Shown here in pieces: positions 36,355-45,501 of a DNA stretch of 64,000 nucleotides. The notes under the pieces are model-generated. The model was not told the DNA's origin. It saw only the letters and a list, made by a program, of their open reading frames with translations, and made no database searches. Every line of letters begins with the position of its first letter. The stretch's first letter is position 1. The translations under genes and the position numbers were made by a program. The stretch is from Firmicutes bacterium CAG:95. GTDB taxonomy: Bacteria; Bacillota; Clostridia; Lachnospirales; Lachnospiraceae. Location of the stretch: positions 28,788 through 92,787 of the forward strand of contig FR902940.1 of the NCBI GenBank assembly GCA_000438155.1. Direction: 5' to 3'.

Positions 36355-36767
36355 TTTCTGTCCTTCATTTCTTTTAAATATTCATCATAATCACGAATAT
36401 ATTCCGATCCATCGTAATGGGTATTGGCTAATACCAGAAGTACCGAATCCCTGGAAAAGTCATACATATCCTTCCAGAGCATTTTAGGAATATAAACTCC
36501 CATCATCGGTTTGTCAAGCTTCACAATGATTTCTTCCGTGCCATCTGTGATACGCACCTTGCTTTCGCCTGCCACATTAACCAGAACAAATTCCGATTCC
36601 CGGTTCGCATGCTGTCCACGGACAACCGTATCATCCGAATCATAAATATAAAACACTCTCTTAATCTCAAACGGAATGGCCTGTCCGCCCTCAATCACAA
36701 CAAGCTTTCCGCGTTCGTCTCCCAGATCACCAAAATGTAAGATAGGGCACTGTTCTTTTAAGCTCAT
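36351..36767 (-). CDS. fdtA: dTDP-4-keto-6-deoxyhexose 3,4-ketoisomerase (FdtA/QdtA type)
   Basis: 138 residues, single cupin domain of usual length. DERGKLVVIEGGQAIPFEIK and RVFYIYDSDDTVVRGQHA, with the catalytic histidine in GQHAN, and NRESEFVLVNVAGESKV; all are hallmarks of the FdtA/QdtA/WxcM family. It moves the keto group from C4 to C3 before transamination by the neighbour FdtB. The Fuc3N versus Qui3N outcome cannot be told. RmlA and RmlB, needed to supply dTDP-4-keto-6-deoxyglucose, are not in the window. AAGGAG seven bases upstream sets the start. Confidence 0.92.
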   Translation of the reverse strand: MSLKEQCPILHFGDLGDERGKLVVIEGGQAIPFEIKRVFYIYDSDDTVVRGQHANRESEFVLVNVAGESKVRITDGTEEIIVKLDKPMMGVYIPKMLWKDMYDFSRDSVLLVLANTHYDGSEYIRDYDEYLKEMKDRK

Positions 36768-36826
36768 AAATACTCCTTAGGATGTTCTGTCAGTTTGTTA
36801 TTCATGCTACATATGTGGTACGCATA

Positions 36827-37918
36827 TCAGAATCGGCTCAAGGCATCTATAACCACATTCTGTTCTTCCTCTGTCATGCCATTATACATCGGAATGGACA
36901 ATACCGTCTTAGCCAGATGCTCTGTAATCGGGAAATCTCCCTCTTGATGCCCCAGATACCGGTATGCCTCTGCCAGATGCGGAGGAATCGGATAATGAAT
37001 AATGGTACCGATTTCCTTCTCATTCAGATACTCAATTAACCGGTCTCTCTCTTCACACCGGATCACATATTGATGATAAACACAGGTAGCCCCCTCCGGA
37101 ATCTGTGGCAGTTTTATCTTAGGATTATGTATACCCTCCGTATAACGTGAGGCGATTGCAATCTTTTCCTGCGTCAGCTCTTCCATATGAGACAACCGGA
37201 TACGCAATAACCCTGCCTGGATTTCATCCAGACGGGAATTGGTTCCTACCACCTTATTATAATAGCGTTTTTCACTGCCGTAATTTCGAAATACCTTAAA
37301 CTCTTTTGCCAATGCTTCATCCTTTACTACAACCGCCCCTCCATCACCAAAGGCTCCGAGGTTCTTGGACGGATAAAAGGAAAAGCAGCCCACGTCTCCG
37401 AAGGTTCCGGTCATTTTCCCTTTGTAACAGGCTCCGTGAGACTGGGCACAATCCTCCACCAGCTTCAGATGATACTTTTCACAAAGCCTTACAATCTCAT
37501 CCATCGGAGTCGCAATTCCGTATAAATGAACCACAAGGATTGCTTTGGTCCTGTCTGTGATCTTACCTTCGAGTTCCTTCACATTGATTCCGAAGTATTC
37601 ATCCGGTTCTACGAAAACAGGGGTTGCGCCATTGATGGTAATCCCCATAACACTTGCAATGTAAGTATTTCCCTGTACCAGAACCTCATCCCCTGCTCCG
37701 ATTCCGAGAAGCCGGAATGCAATCCACAGTGCATCCAGTCCGCTTGCAAGTCCTACACAGTAATTTCCCCCGGTATAAGCAGCAAATTCCTCTTCAAAGC
37801 TGCTTACTTCCTTGCCCAGAACATACCAACCGGAACGTAGTACCTCCAGTGCCTTCTGCTCAAATTCTTCCTGATACCGGTAGAATCCCCGGTCCATACG
37901 ATTAGGCATGATTTTCAT
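36827..37918 (-). CDS. fdtB: dTDP-3-amino-3,6-dideoxyhexose aminotransferase (FdtB/QdtB type)
   Basis: 363 residues, DegT-family PLP enzyme. SGWYVLGKEVSSFEEEFAAY, GLASGLDALWIAFRLLGIG, VEDCAQSHGACYKGK and SFYPSKNLGAFGDGGAVV, in which the lysine of SFYPSKNLG binds PLP. The G-L-A-S-G-L-D-A-L form is typical of 3-aminotransferases acting on dTDP-3-keto sugars (FdtB, QdtB, TylB). It works with the FdtA gene downstream to make dTDP-Fuc3N or dTDP-Qui3N. The start overlaps the Wzy-like gene by 17 bases. Confidence 0.92.
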   Translation of the reverse strand: MKIMPNRMDRGFYRYQEEFEQKALEVLRSGWYVLGKEVSSFEEEFAAYTGGNYCVGLASGLDALWIAFRLLGIGAGDEVLVQGNTYIASVMGITINGATPVFVEPDEYFGINVKELEGKITDRTKAILVVHLYGIATPMDEIVRLCEKYHLKLVEDCAQSHGACYKGKMTGTFGDVGCFSFYPSKNLGAFGDGGAVVVKDEALAKEFKVFRNYGSEKRYYNKVVGTNSRLDEIQAGLLRIRLSHMEELTQEKIAIASRYTEGIHNPKIKLPQIPEGATCVYHQYVIRCEERDRLIEYLNEKEIGTIIHYPIPPHLAEAYRYLGHQEGDFPITEHLAKTVLSIPMYNGMTEEEQNVVIDALSRF

Positions 37919-39383
37919 CTTTTACCATACCGCCTTTCTTCCAATATGCGATGATACAGATCACAACACCAAATATACCGCTGAACATTCCTGTACTCAG
38001 TACCCTGCGGAAATATTCCCATTCTTCCATCCGGTCAACTGCTCCTGTTACATGGACAGACCAGGTACATGCTAAAATAATTGCGGTCACAATCACCCAA
38101 ATACCAAGGAAGAGTACAAGCAACTGATTTTCCCTGTCCGTAACAATATCACGTACTCTGCAAAGACCTGCTTTAATTCTACCATAAAAGGGTGTATCAA
38201 GGGAAATCCTTCTCTCTCCGCACCTCAGAATGCATATTTCCTTTGCTGGCAGTCCTTTATTAAACCAGTATGGCTTTGAGGTCTGGAAATACAGCAGTTC
38301 TCCAACAAAAAGAAACATCAGGTTCTTATATGACAGATTAAAAAAGAAAGGATCCGATAACCCTAAAACACAAAAGCTTATGATTATGGCAAGTTCAGTT
38401 TTCTTCTCGTTCCTGACATAATAACATATCATACCAATCATGAGAGTCGTCACAATCAAAAAAGGAATAACACCAATTTGTAAGAAGGAATACAGGAAAG
38501 AACTGTCTATCATATAATTATCATTCGGAGTCTCTCCAAATCTCGTACCAAACAATGTAACCGGCTCGGTCGTAAGATAATAATAGGAATAGGCCCACCG
38601 ATTATGTAATACCTTGTCCATGATCTGGAACAGTCTGCCGGAGGTAACAAGCGGTCCCACAATCGATATCAGTGCACAACCCGGATATGCGATCAGCAGA
38701 ATAACCTTCTCAACCACAGACACCCTTTTGCGCAGCTGCAGCCACAGGTTAACCAGAAGATAAAAGGTTGCGACAATCAATCCCGTATTGGAACAGGAAT
38801 AGATATAAATGTACACAGTTCCAAGAAACATCAATGCAGAACTCATAAACAGTTCTTTCTTCGTCTGCTTTCCCAGCACATACATGATCAGAACCATCAA
38901 TATAATATAGGTCGTAAACAGGGTATTCGGATACGGATACCCCAATGAGCGCCGGAGCACCTGACCGAAACCGGCACGGTCATTAAGATAAGTAATATCC
39001 TGTTTCCAGCCAAATACCGACAGGAAAACCAATACCGTAAATGAAATAGACAAAATCGCTGCAGCCCATTTCATGACTCTTTTTAACGATACATTCTTCA
39101 TTCCGAGCATCATGGTAAAATACAGGAGTAACCCTTTCTCTCCTGTATTATAATACACAATAAGGCTTATGAAAAGCAGTGTACCCATCAGCAGATATTC
39201 CGCAAATGTATGCCTTGTCATGGCGATTTTCAAAAGAAACAACAGCATCCCGATAACCAGCATGATATTGTAAGGTAGCATTCCTTCATACAGGCCAATT
39301 GCCCTGGCTCCGAACATCACCGTAAAATAAGCCAGATAGATAATTTCCGATAATTGTATTGTAGTACTTTCAGTTTTATTCAT
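37902..39383 (-). CDS. Wzy-like polysaccharide polymerase (membrane protein)
   Basis: 493 residues from ATG 39381-39383, which overlaps the end of the preceding polymerase-like gene by eight bases. About ten hydrophobic helices up to residue 360, a periplasmic loop near 250-300 (GRLFQIMDKVLHNRWAYSYY, TLFGTRFGETPNDNY) typical of O-antigen polymerases, and a further soluble stretch plus two helices at the C-terminus. Such proteins join repeat units outside the membrane. It is the second of two tandem genes of the same class. Sequence families are poor, so the call rests on topology and place. Confidence 0.75.
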   Translation of the reverse strand: MNKTESTTIQLSEIIYLAYFTVMFGARAIGLYEGMLPYNIMLVIGMLLFLLKIAMTRHTFAEYLLMGTLLFISLIVYYNTGEKGLLLYFTMMLGMKNVSLKRVMKWAAAILSISFTVLVFLSVFGWKQDITYLNDRAGFGQVLRRSLGYPYPNTLFTTYIILMVLIMYVLGKQTKKELFMSSALMFLGTVYIYIYSCSNTGLIVATFYLLVNLWLQLRKRVSVVEKVILLIAYPGCALISIVGPLVTSGRLFQIMDKVLHNRWAYSYYYLTTEPVTLFGTRFGETPNDNYMIDSSFLYSFLQIGVIPFLIVTTLMIGMICYYVRNEKKTELAIIISFCVLGLSDPFFFNLSYKNLMFLFVGELLYFQTSKPYWFNKGLPAKEICILRCGERRISLDTPFYGRIKAGLCRVRDIVTDRENQLLVLFLGIWVIVTAIILACTWSVHVTGAVDRMEEWEYFRRVLSTGMFSGIFGVVICIIAYWKKGGMVKDENHA

Positions 39384-40572
39384 CCTGTTTCCCCGTTTTA
39401 TTCCATATATTCCACAAATACATTCCAGCGATAAAAAGCAGATAATTTCTTCCGATATAAACCGAAACAATATGCGCCTCCACAATAGTATACACCGAAT
39501 AGGTAGAGAACAATATCATTTCAGCCAGCCTGTCCTTTTTAAAAAAATATCCGAGTAACAAAAACAGACAGGCTACGACAATAATCCCTGGAATGATTCC
39601 ATACCAGTAAAAAAGCCGTACCCATCCCATATCAAAATAATAGGTATTATGAGGACTCGAAAACAAAGACCAGGTACTTATCGTGCCTTCCTTATATGTG
39701 GTATCCACAAGACTATGGATTCTTCCTGTCAAAAGCTTATCCAGAAACAGATAAATCTGAACCTTGCGGGTCAATGGTGCTCCCCAATAATACTCAAACA
39801 GACTCATTGCATCCTTCGCTGCAAAAAAGGAAAGCCCGATGCTCCCTGTTACTGCAGCAATATTGGCAGTCGAAAACAGTCGTTTTCCCCATTTTGCATG
39901 CAGGTGATCTGCCATGAAGAACAAAACAACCGCAACGGTAACGATGGCCATGGATGTTTTGGAATCCGTCAGGAAAAAGAACAACAGATTCAAAATCCAG
40001 ACTGCCAGATAATGAAACCATTTCCATTTTGTATGATAAAGATACATGGCAAGGGAGGTAATCATCCACACCATGCACTGCAGCGCATTCGGATGTCCCA
40101 TTCCCAGTACATATCTGGTTTCCACTCCACCACGTCCAAAGTCCTGAGCTAATGCTGCTGCCCCATAAATACCGGTAATCGACAACAATATAATCCCAAC
40201 ACAGCCGGTAAGCGTAATCCAGAAAACCATTTTAAGACATCGAATCATATCTTCTCCCTTACAGGCAGCTAAGAACAAAACAATTCGGAGTATTTCATTC
40301 CTTCCGGTGGCATAATAGGATATCGTTCCCAGAATAAGTAAAACAGCTATTCCAATATTATCTCTTATGGTATATTCTGACGTACATTCTGCACATAGAA
40401 ACTTGATGAAGCAAAGCAGGAATGTAATCCGGAAGGTCCAGCCCTCAAAAGGATACAAAAATTCACTTTTATCCAGAATCACCAGTATAACCTCTATAAT
40501 TACAGCCAGCTGAAAGCTATACGTCCCGACAGTTTTTAATGTACTTTTCCAATCCTGTTTTAACCTGTTCAT
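39376..40572 (-). CDS. Wzy-like polysaccharide polymerase (membrane protein)
   Basis: 398 residues with about ten helices. YVLGMGHPNALQCMVWMITS and a later loop SLVDTTYKEGTISTWSLFSS then PHNTYYFDMGWVRLFYWYG have the H-P-N and periplasmic-loop build of Wzy proteins (HPN recurs in O-antigen polymerases). It ends by overlapping the start of the next, similar-type gene. The two could polymerise different linkages or act as polymerase and ligase; this cannot be told here. No enzymatic residue is sure. Confidence 0.76.
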   Translation of the reverse strand: MNRLKQDWKSTLKTVGTYSFQLAVIIEVILVILDKSEFLYPFEGWTFRITFLLCFIKFLCAECTSEYTIRDNIGIAVLLILGTISYYATGRNEILRIVLFLAACKGEDMIRCLKMVFWITLTGCVGIILLSITGIYGAAALAQDFGRGGVETRYVLGMGHPNALQCMVWMITSLAMYLYHTKWKWFHYLAVWILNLLFFFLTDSKTSMAIVTVAVVLFFMADHLHAKWGKRLFSTANIAAVTGSIGLSFFAAKDAMSLFEYYWGAPLTRKVQIYLFLDKLLTGRIHSLVDTTYKEGTISTWSLFSSPHNTYYFDMGWVRLFYWYGIIPGIIVVACLFLLLGYFFKKDRLAEMILFSTYSVYTIVEAHIVSVYIGRNYLLFIAGMYLWNIWNKTGKQDE

Positions 40573-40599
40573 TCAAACATTCCCTTTTCTTACTGCTGT

Positions 40600-41589
40600 T
40601 TAAGGATATTGCTTTCCCTGTGGATCAATAAACACCCAATCCTTCCACAGATCCTTCATCTGTACTTCATCAAATACCTGACTGTTCTTCTGAATGGTAG
40701 GCCGGATCATAATCTTATCTGTTCTGCCATTTAGTCTCGCCCCCCAGAAGCTGAAGGTGGAGTTGGCACAGATATTCCCCTCACACCGGCTCATCAGATA
40801 CATATCATAAAAGCTGTCATCGCCATGATTAATATCTACTATCGTATATTCTTCCCACTGATAATGCTCTCTAACATAGGCAGTATCATCGGAGAAAATA
40901 AAGAAATGAGGATCTTCGATCTTCTCCTTCATGTAGTCCAATGCGGATTCGTAATATTCCTCCGTGCAGATATTACCAAACATTGCCGCATTCTCCGGCT
41001 GAAGATAATCGCCCCTTCGAATATGCACACTGACCGCATGGCTGTTCCTGATTTTCTTAAGTATCCCTTCATTCGCCATTCTCTTCCGCGCATCCACAAT
41101 CTCCGGAAAGCGAATCATCTCGCGTAATTCCGGCAGAATATCTGCATAATATTTCTCACATGCGAAGTAACCTGATAAATACATCTTTCTGTAATTCAAC
41201 AGCTCCGGATCATACATCTGCTCTTCTTTATACCAGTGTACCGTCTGCGGAAGCAGTTTTCTGCGAAGCTTCCCTGCAAGCCCCTGTGAGCCGGTTAGTG
41301 CGGTTTTCTCTTCCTTCGTACAGCTTTCATATGGCAGATGTTCAAAGAAATTCAATTCGCACTGGCGGTTCGTAACCACAATATCCTGTTTTATTGCCGG
41401 TTTTATTTTATTTGTTCCATGATCGTCTTTGTTTCGTTCTTTGTTCTTCGACTCTTTGCACGTATCTTCGAATTGTTCAAACCATGACAGATCCAGCTTT
41501 GCTTCTGCTCCAAGACTTTTAAATTTCTGATATAGTGCATACTGTTGGAGCTGGTTTCCAAGCCCCCCTGCAAGCTGTATAATAATCAT
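40600..41589 (-). CDS. GT11 alpha-1,2-fucosyltransferase-like
   Basis: 329 residues. IIIQLAGGLGNQLQQYALYQ at the N-terminus and VSVHIRRGDYLQPENAAMFG with the H-x-R-R-G-D-Y motif, then FIFSDDTAYVREHY and CANSTFSFWGARLNG, the full set of GT11 motifs. A charged insertion (residues about 43-70, rich in Lys, Asn and Glu) is not usual for the family. Donor by family would be GDP-L-fucose, but no GDP-fucose genes are in the window. Starts directly after the GH105-like gene stop. Confidence 0.88.
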   Translation of the reverse strand: MIIIQLAGGLGNQLQQYALYQKFKSLGAEAKLDLSWFEQFEDTCKESKNKERNKDDHGTNKIKPAIKQDIVVTNRQCELNFFEHLPYESCTKEEKTALTGSQGLAGKLRRKLLPQTVHWYKEEQMYDPELLNYRKMYLSGYFACEKYYADILPELREMIRFPEIVDARKRMANEGILKKIRNSHAVSVHIRRGDYLQPENAAMFGNICTEEYYESALDYMKEKIEDPHFFIFSDDTAYVREHYQWEEYTIVDINHGDDSFYDMYLMSRCEGNICANSTFSFWGARLNGRTDKIMIRPTIQKNSQVFDEVQMKDLWKDWVFIDPQGKQYP

Positions 41590-42657
41590 TTAAATTGTTC
41601 CCTCTTTTTGATCTTCATTCATAACAAACAAGGACAATGCCGGTCCCAGTGACCACGGATAGCTTCCATATACCTGTGGATACATACCAAAGCCCTGACA
41701 TTCTGCCAGTGCATTCGGGACTTCTCCATCTGTTACAATGCTCTGCAAAGCCTCCAGGCCCCTCAGCATTCTCGATTTATGAATACCAATCAGCACCTTC
41801 GTATTGAGGGATCTGGAAATCGCATACAGGATCATTGCTGTTGCAGAGGTGTCCACCGGACCTTCCTTCGCCGGAAGCTGCCAGGTATACCATCCACCGG
41901 CAAGCTGATAAGCCTCTACTTTATCCACCATGCGGCGGTATGCCTGCTTGATTGCCTCATAGCTTGGTCTGCTTTCTTCTAACAGGGCCAGTGTCTCTGA
42001 CATTCCGATCATCAGCCAGCCGACCGCTCTTCCCCAGCCGATCACTCCATATTTCATACCACTTTCCAGTTCGTAGCCATGATAAGGCAGGCCCGTCTTT
42101 TCATCCATACCATAGGCAATGAAATTCGTAATCTGCGTCACAGCAAGATTTATTGCTGCATTGCTGTCATAGGTCACTCCATACTTGCAAAGAAATGGAC
42201 AAACCATACCTATCATGTCTGCAAATATGTAACCATTCTGCTGCGTGGGGCGGTAAAGCAGACTTCCCATGTCATCGGTTTCATGCTGAAACAAATATTG
42301 TGCTACAGCGTCTGCCGCCTGCTTATATTTCTCGTCCTTCGTGATCTGATGCAGTTCAATGAGTGCAAGCCCGCTTAACGCATCATCCAGATAATACATT
42401 TTATATTTTCTATGAATAAAACGGTCGCAATACTTCTTAAGAGCATCCTGTATCTCTCTTGCTTCTTCCGAATTCTGATGTGCATAATAATAGTCAATCA
42501 ATGCTTTTGCAAGCAAACCATTGGGCCAGTTAAAACGGTCCTTCGGTGCTGCCTTTTGTCCCAATAACTGACGCATCATTCGTTTCACTTCGGATCCCAT
42601 GCTTCTCCTTGGATAATGAAGCAGCTGCTCCTGTGCTTTTCTGACCATTTCTACCAT
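41590..42657 (-). CDS. GH105/GH88-like glycoside hydrolase family protein
   Basis: 355 residues from ATG 42655-42657, with AGGAGG seven bases upstream (a TTG six bases farther would sit too close). Alpha/alpha-barrel repeats: FNWPNGLLAKALIDYYYAHQ, YYLDDALSGLALIELHQITK, YIFADMIGMVCPFLCKYG, VIGWGRAVGWLMIGMSETL, AGGWYTWQLPAKEGPVDTSA. These follow the YteR/YesR unsaturated-glycuronyl hydrolase family. No signal peptide, so cytoplasmic. A hydrolase in a synthetic operon could edit lipid-linked oligosaccharide or act on recycled glycan; unclear. Catalytic Asp in FADMIG is kept. Confidence 0.8.
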   Translation of the reverse strand: MVEMVRKAQEQLLHYPRRSMGSEVKRMMRQLLGQKAAPKDRFNWPNGLLAKALIDYYYAHQNSEEAREIQDALKKYCDRFIHRKYKMYYLDDALSGLALIELHQITKDEKYKQAADAVAQYLFQHETDDMGSLLYRPTQQNGYIFADMIGMVCPFLCKYGVTYDSNAAINLAVTQITNFIAYGMDEKTGLPYHGYELESGMKYGVIGWGRAVGWLMIGMSETLALLEESRPSYEAIKQAYRRMVDKVEAYQLAGGWYTWQLPAKEGPVDTSATAMILYAISRSLNTKVLIGIHKSRMLRGLEALQSIVTDGEVPNALAECQGFGMYPQVYGSYPWSLGPALSLFVMNEDQKEGTI

Positions 42658-42668
42658 AGGCAAACCTC

Positions 42669-44192
42669 CTAACTTTTCTTAAGCTTCCTTCTCACAATCC
42701 CCCACAGATACTGAAACTCCTGCGTTCTGCCAAACACAAGCAGAAATACCCCATTAAAGATCACGCAGATCACAACAAACATAATCCCAAAGGACAGAAT
42801 GCTGATCTGTGGCATAAGCACCTTACGGATCCCATACAGAATTGCAAAGGTTCCGCCAAGTACGGCAAGAAACTTCATAGAATCCAGAAAATAATCCTTT
42901 GCCCGGATCTCAAAGCAGACACGATAAATAATAATGGGCTTCGTAATATTGGCAATGAGTCCGGAAACAATCGTTCCGATATACACTCCGGCAAGTCCGA
43001 TCCGCTGTACCAGCACAATGGATACCACAAGATTCACTGCTCCCTGAATAAGTGCGAGATATTTATCCTGTTCAAACACTCCTGCTGCCGTCTTGAAATT
43101 CGACAGCACGATCCGTTCTCCCTTAAAGTAATAGTCAATTAAAATACAGGTCACCGCTGCCACAGGGAGAACATTGGAAGGCCCCAGCCACAGCCAGACA
43201 AGCGGTGTCAGCAGCAGTAAAAATCCCGTCGCCGAAAATCCATAGATCCAGCAGGCAAAAAAGCGGTACACCTTGAAGATTTCATACTGCTTCTGCCGGC
43301 TCTCCGTTGCAATGAGATTACCAAAGCTCGATAACACCGAGTTAAAAATAATATTCACAAAGTTCGAAACCGAAGAAATCACCAGATTGTAGTTATCTAC
43401 GATTCCGCTTAACGTTACGTTAATAAACCCGGAAATAATCATGGCATCCGTCTGAAGCCGTGCCACATCTCCCACCTTATGGAGGACGAGTGCCTTGGTT
43501 TTCTTAACAACCTCCCCGACCTCCTCTTTGGTAAGGGGCTTGATATCCTTTTCCTTCAGATAAGGATACATATTATTCAGATACCGGCTCACAAAAATCT
43601 TCTGCAGCAGCTCTACCGTCGCTGCGGTCAGCAGGTATGCATAGAAATTGCCTGTTGTCAAAATGACAATGATCTGCAGCGTCACCGTAATCATTTTGGT
43701 CACAGTAATGATATTCGTCTGGATATAATTCTTCTGCTCGGCATTCACCAGACTGTACTTATACGCCACAAAATAGGAACTCACCGTATTAAACAGAAAA
43801 ATCAGATAATACAGTGTCAGATCCCGGAGTGTTACACCCTCTGGCTGTTTCACAAGATATGGCAGAAAGGGGACAATCGCAAGTCCGATGCCTGCGACCA
43901 CAAACCCTATGATCCGGTATGCCTTCTTATACAGAAGCATGTAGGACTTGATCTTCTCATAGTCCTTATGGATCACCGGCTTATACAAGCTGTAATTCAG
44001 TGCTGTACCAATTCCCAACTCTGCCATGGACAATACCGACAATATACCGGTATATAAGGCGTTAACTCCATTCAGCGTCTGACCCAGATGCCGGATAAAG
44101 ATCGTACGCAGAACAAACCCGAGCAGCTGAGTAGTCAGGTTACCGATGTATCCGAATATGATGTTTCTCGCTGCTGCTTTAACTCTTCCCAT
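42669..44192 (-). CDS. wzx: Wzx-type oligosaccharide flippase
   Basis: 507 residues with about 14 hydrophobic segments. RVKAAARNIIFGYIGNLTTQ and LRTIFIRHLGQTLNGVNALY at the N-terminus are the standard opening of Gram-positive polysaccharide flippases. Start ATG 44192 lies inside the end of the pyruvyltransferase gene, overlapping by 58 bases; the conserved N-terminus shows this start is real. It moves lipid-linked repeat units across the membrane. Second Wzx-like gene of the window. Confidence 0.92.
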   Translation of the reverse strand: MGRVKAAARNIIFGYIGNLTTQLLGFVLRTIFIRHLGQTLNGVNALYTGILSVLSMAELGIGTALNYSLYKPVIHKDYEKIKSYMLLYKKAYRIIGFVVAGIGLAIVPFLPYLVKQPEGVTLRDLTLYYLIFLFNTVSSYFVAYKYSLVNAEQKNYIQTNIITVTKMITVTLQIIVILTTGNFYAYLLTAATVELLQKIFVSRYLNNMYPYLKEKDIKPLTKEEVGEVVKKTKALVLHKVGDVARLQTDAMIISGFINVTLSGIVDNYNLVISSVSNFVNIIFNSVLSSFGNLIATESRQKQYEIFKVYRFFACWIYGFSATGFLLLLTPLVWLWLGPSNVLPVAAVTCILIDYYFKGERIVLSNFKTAAGVFEQDKYLALIQGAVNLVVSIVLVQRIGLAGVYIGTIVSGLIANITKPIIIYRVCFEIRAKDYFLDSMKFLAVLGGTFAILYGIRKVLMPQISILSFGIMFVVICVIFNGVFLLVFGRTQEFQYLWGIVRRKLKKS

Positions 44193-45478
44193 AAATGATT
44201 AATCTCTTCTCCTGTCCGGAGTGCCTGTTCCTGATAGTCCGGTATCTTCTTTTGCAGATGCTCCCGGATCAAATTCTCCTGTTCCATCAGCCACTGAAAT
44301 TCACAAACCAGATCCTGCGGATCCTTGAGACTCTGTACCGGCAGTACATAATGCTCCTGACTTCCGAACAGATCTTTCGCAATTCCTGCCGCCTTAACAG
44401 AATAGCCAACTACCAGTGTCGGCACGCAGGTGGAATATGCTGCAATTGTTGCATGTGTCCGTGCCCCGACAAAGAAACGGCACTGACTGATATAGCCCTT
44501 CAGTTCTTCACAGCTTCCATCCGGAATCTTTACCAATCGCTCTGTGGATTTATATTTTTCATAAAGCCCGGAAAGTGGCTTCCGGTCATCATTATTCTTC
44601 CACACCACATGTGGAATTAATGCGATCTGCATATCTGTATGCCCGATAATCCATTCAATCAGCTGTTCATAGCACTTCATCGTAATTCCCGGTACGGACT
44701 CACATTTCTGAATAAGCGGACTCACATTAACCCCCACGGTATTGCCCTTCCAGAAGCCATCCGGCACCTTCTTCCTGACATATCCCAGGGTAAAGGCCGG
44801 GTCCGGTATCTGAACAATTCTGGGAAAATCGGGTGTAATCTGTATATTTGATGTGCTTCGGATATTCAATATATTCCTGTTATTATTATTACTGTTATTG
44901 TTACTATTACTCTGTTCCCGTCTTTTTGCAAAGGCATCACACAAGGCCTCATAGGTCAGGGACTCCCTTGCAATAATCAGATGATAATGGCTTAAATCCT
45001 CCAATATCGGATTTGACTGTGTCTCCTGTCCCCTCTTCAACAGCTCCGGTTCAATGGAGCATCCCAGTAAAACGGTCTTCGTTCCCTTCTGTGTAAAAGC
45101 AAGATTGGCAAGACGCAGATCTGAAAGCATGCTGTCATAGCAATAGTTGTCTCCACCAATCGAAATGGCAAGCGGAGACATCGGCTGCTTAAAAATATCC
45201 CCATAACGGTAACGCAGAAAACTCGCTGCATCCTTCGTGATCATGCGGTAAGCATAATAAAAAAGATGTGCCAATTTATGTTCCTCAAAGCTGCGCTCCT
45301 GTTTGATCTCACACAGCTCCTTCAAGGTATACTGCCAATCCTCGTTCCCCCGATAGGATACCAGTACAGCATCTTCTTTCATCATATGGCACAGGCTGTT
45401 CACAATTGCCTCGCAGCCGTGATTGCCACTGCCTGCATGCATATATAAAATAATCTGATTCTGATGATTCCCCTTCAT
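44135..45478 (-). CDS. Polysaccharide pyruvyl transferase family protein
   Basis: 447 residues. ILYMHAGSGNHGCEAIVNSL at the N-terminus, SIGGDNYCYD, TVLLGCSIEPELL, CRFFVGARTHATIAAYSTCV and PTLVVGYSVKAAGIAKDLFG, which are the CsaB/EpsO/WcaK pyruvyl-transferase marks including the G-A-R-x-H-A motif. It would put a pyruvate ketal on a sugar from phosphoenolpyruvate, adding negative charge. An unusual Asn/Ser tract (residues 190-200) sits in the middle. Its last 58 bases overlap the Wzx gene. Confidence 0.9.
   Translation of the reverse strand: MKGNHQNQIILYMHAGSGNHGCEAIVNSLCHMMKEDAVLVSYRGNEDWQYTLKELCEIKQERSFEEHKLAHLFYYAYRMITKDAASFLRYRYGDIFKQPMSPLAISIGGDNYCYDSMLSDLRLANLAFTQKGTKTVLLGCSIEPELLKRGQETQSNPILEDLSHYHLIIARESLTYEALCDAFAKRREQSNSNNNSNNNNRNILNIRSTSNIQITPDFPRIVQIPDPAFTLGYVRKKVPDGFWKGNTVGVNVSPLIQKCESVPGITMKCYEQLIEWIIGHTDMQIALIPHVVWKNNDDRKPLSGLYEKYKSTERLVKIPDGSCEELKGYISQCRFFVGARTHATIAAYSTCVPTLVVGYSVKAAGIAKDLFGSQEHYVLPVQSLKDPQDLVCEFQWLMEQENLIREHLQKKIPDYQEQALRTGEEINHLWEELKQQRETSYSDTSVT
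44879..44911. repeat. Trinucleotide (Asn/Ser codon) tract in the pyruvyltransferase gene
   Basis: Eleven codons reading S-N-S-N-N-N-S-N-N-N-N on the minus strand, made of AAT, AAC and AGT. Length change by slippage would be in frame, so it would lengthen or shorten a linker between domains without breaking the gene. Confidence 0.93.
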
Positions 45479-45501
45479 ATAGTTCCTTCTTCTTTAATGT
45501 T

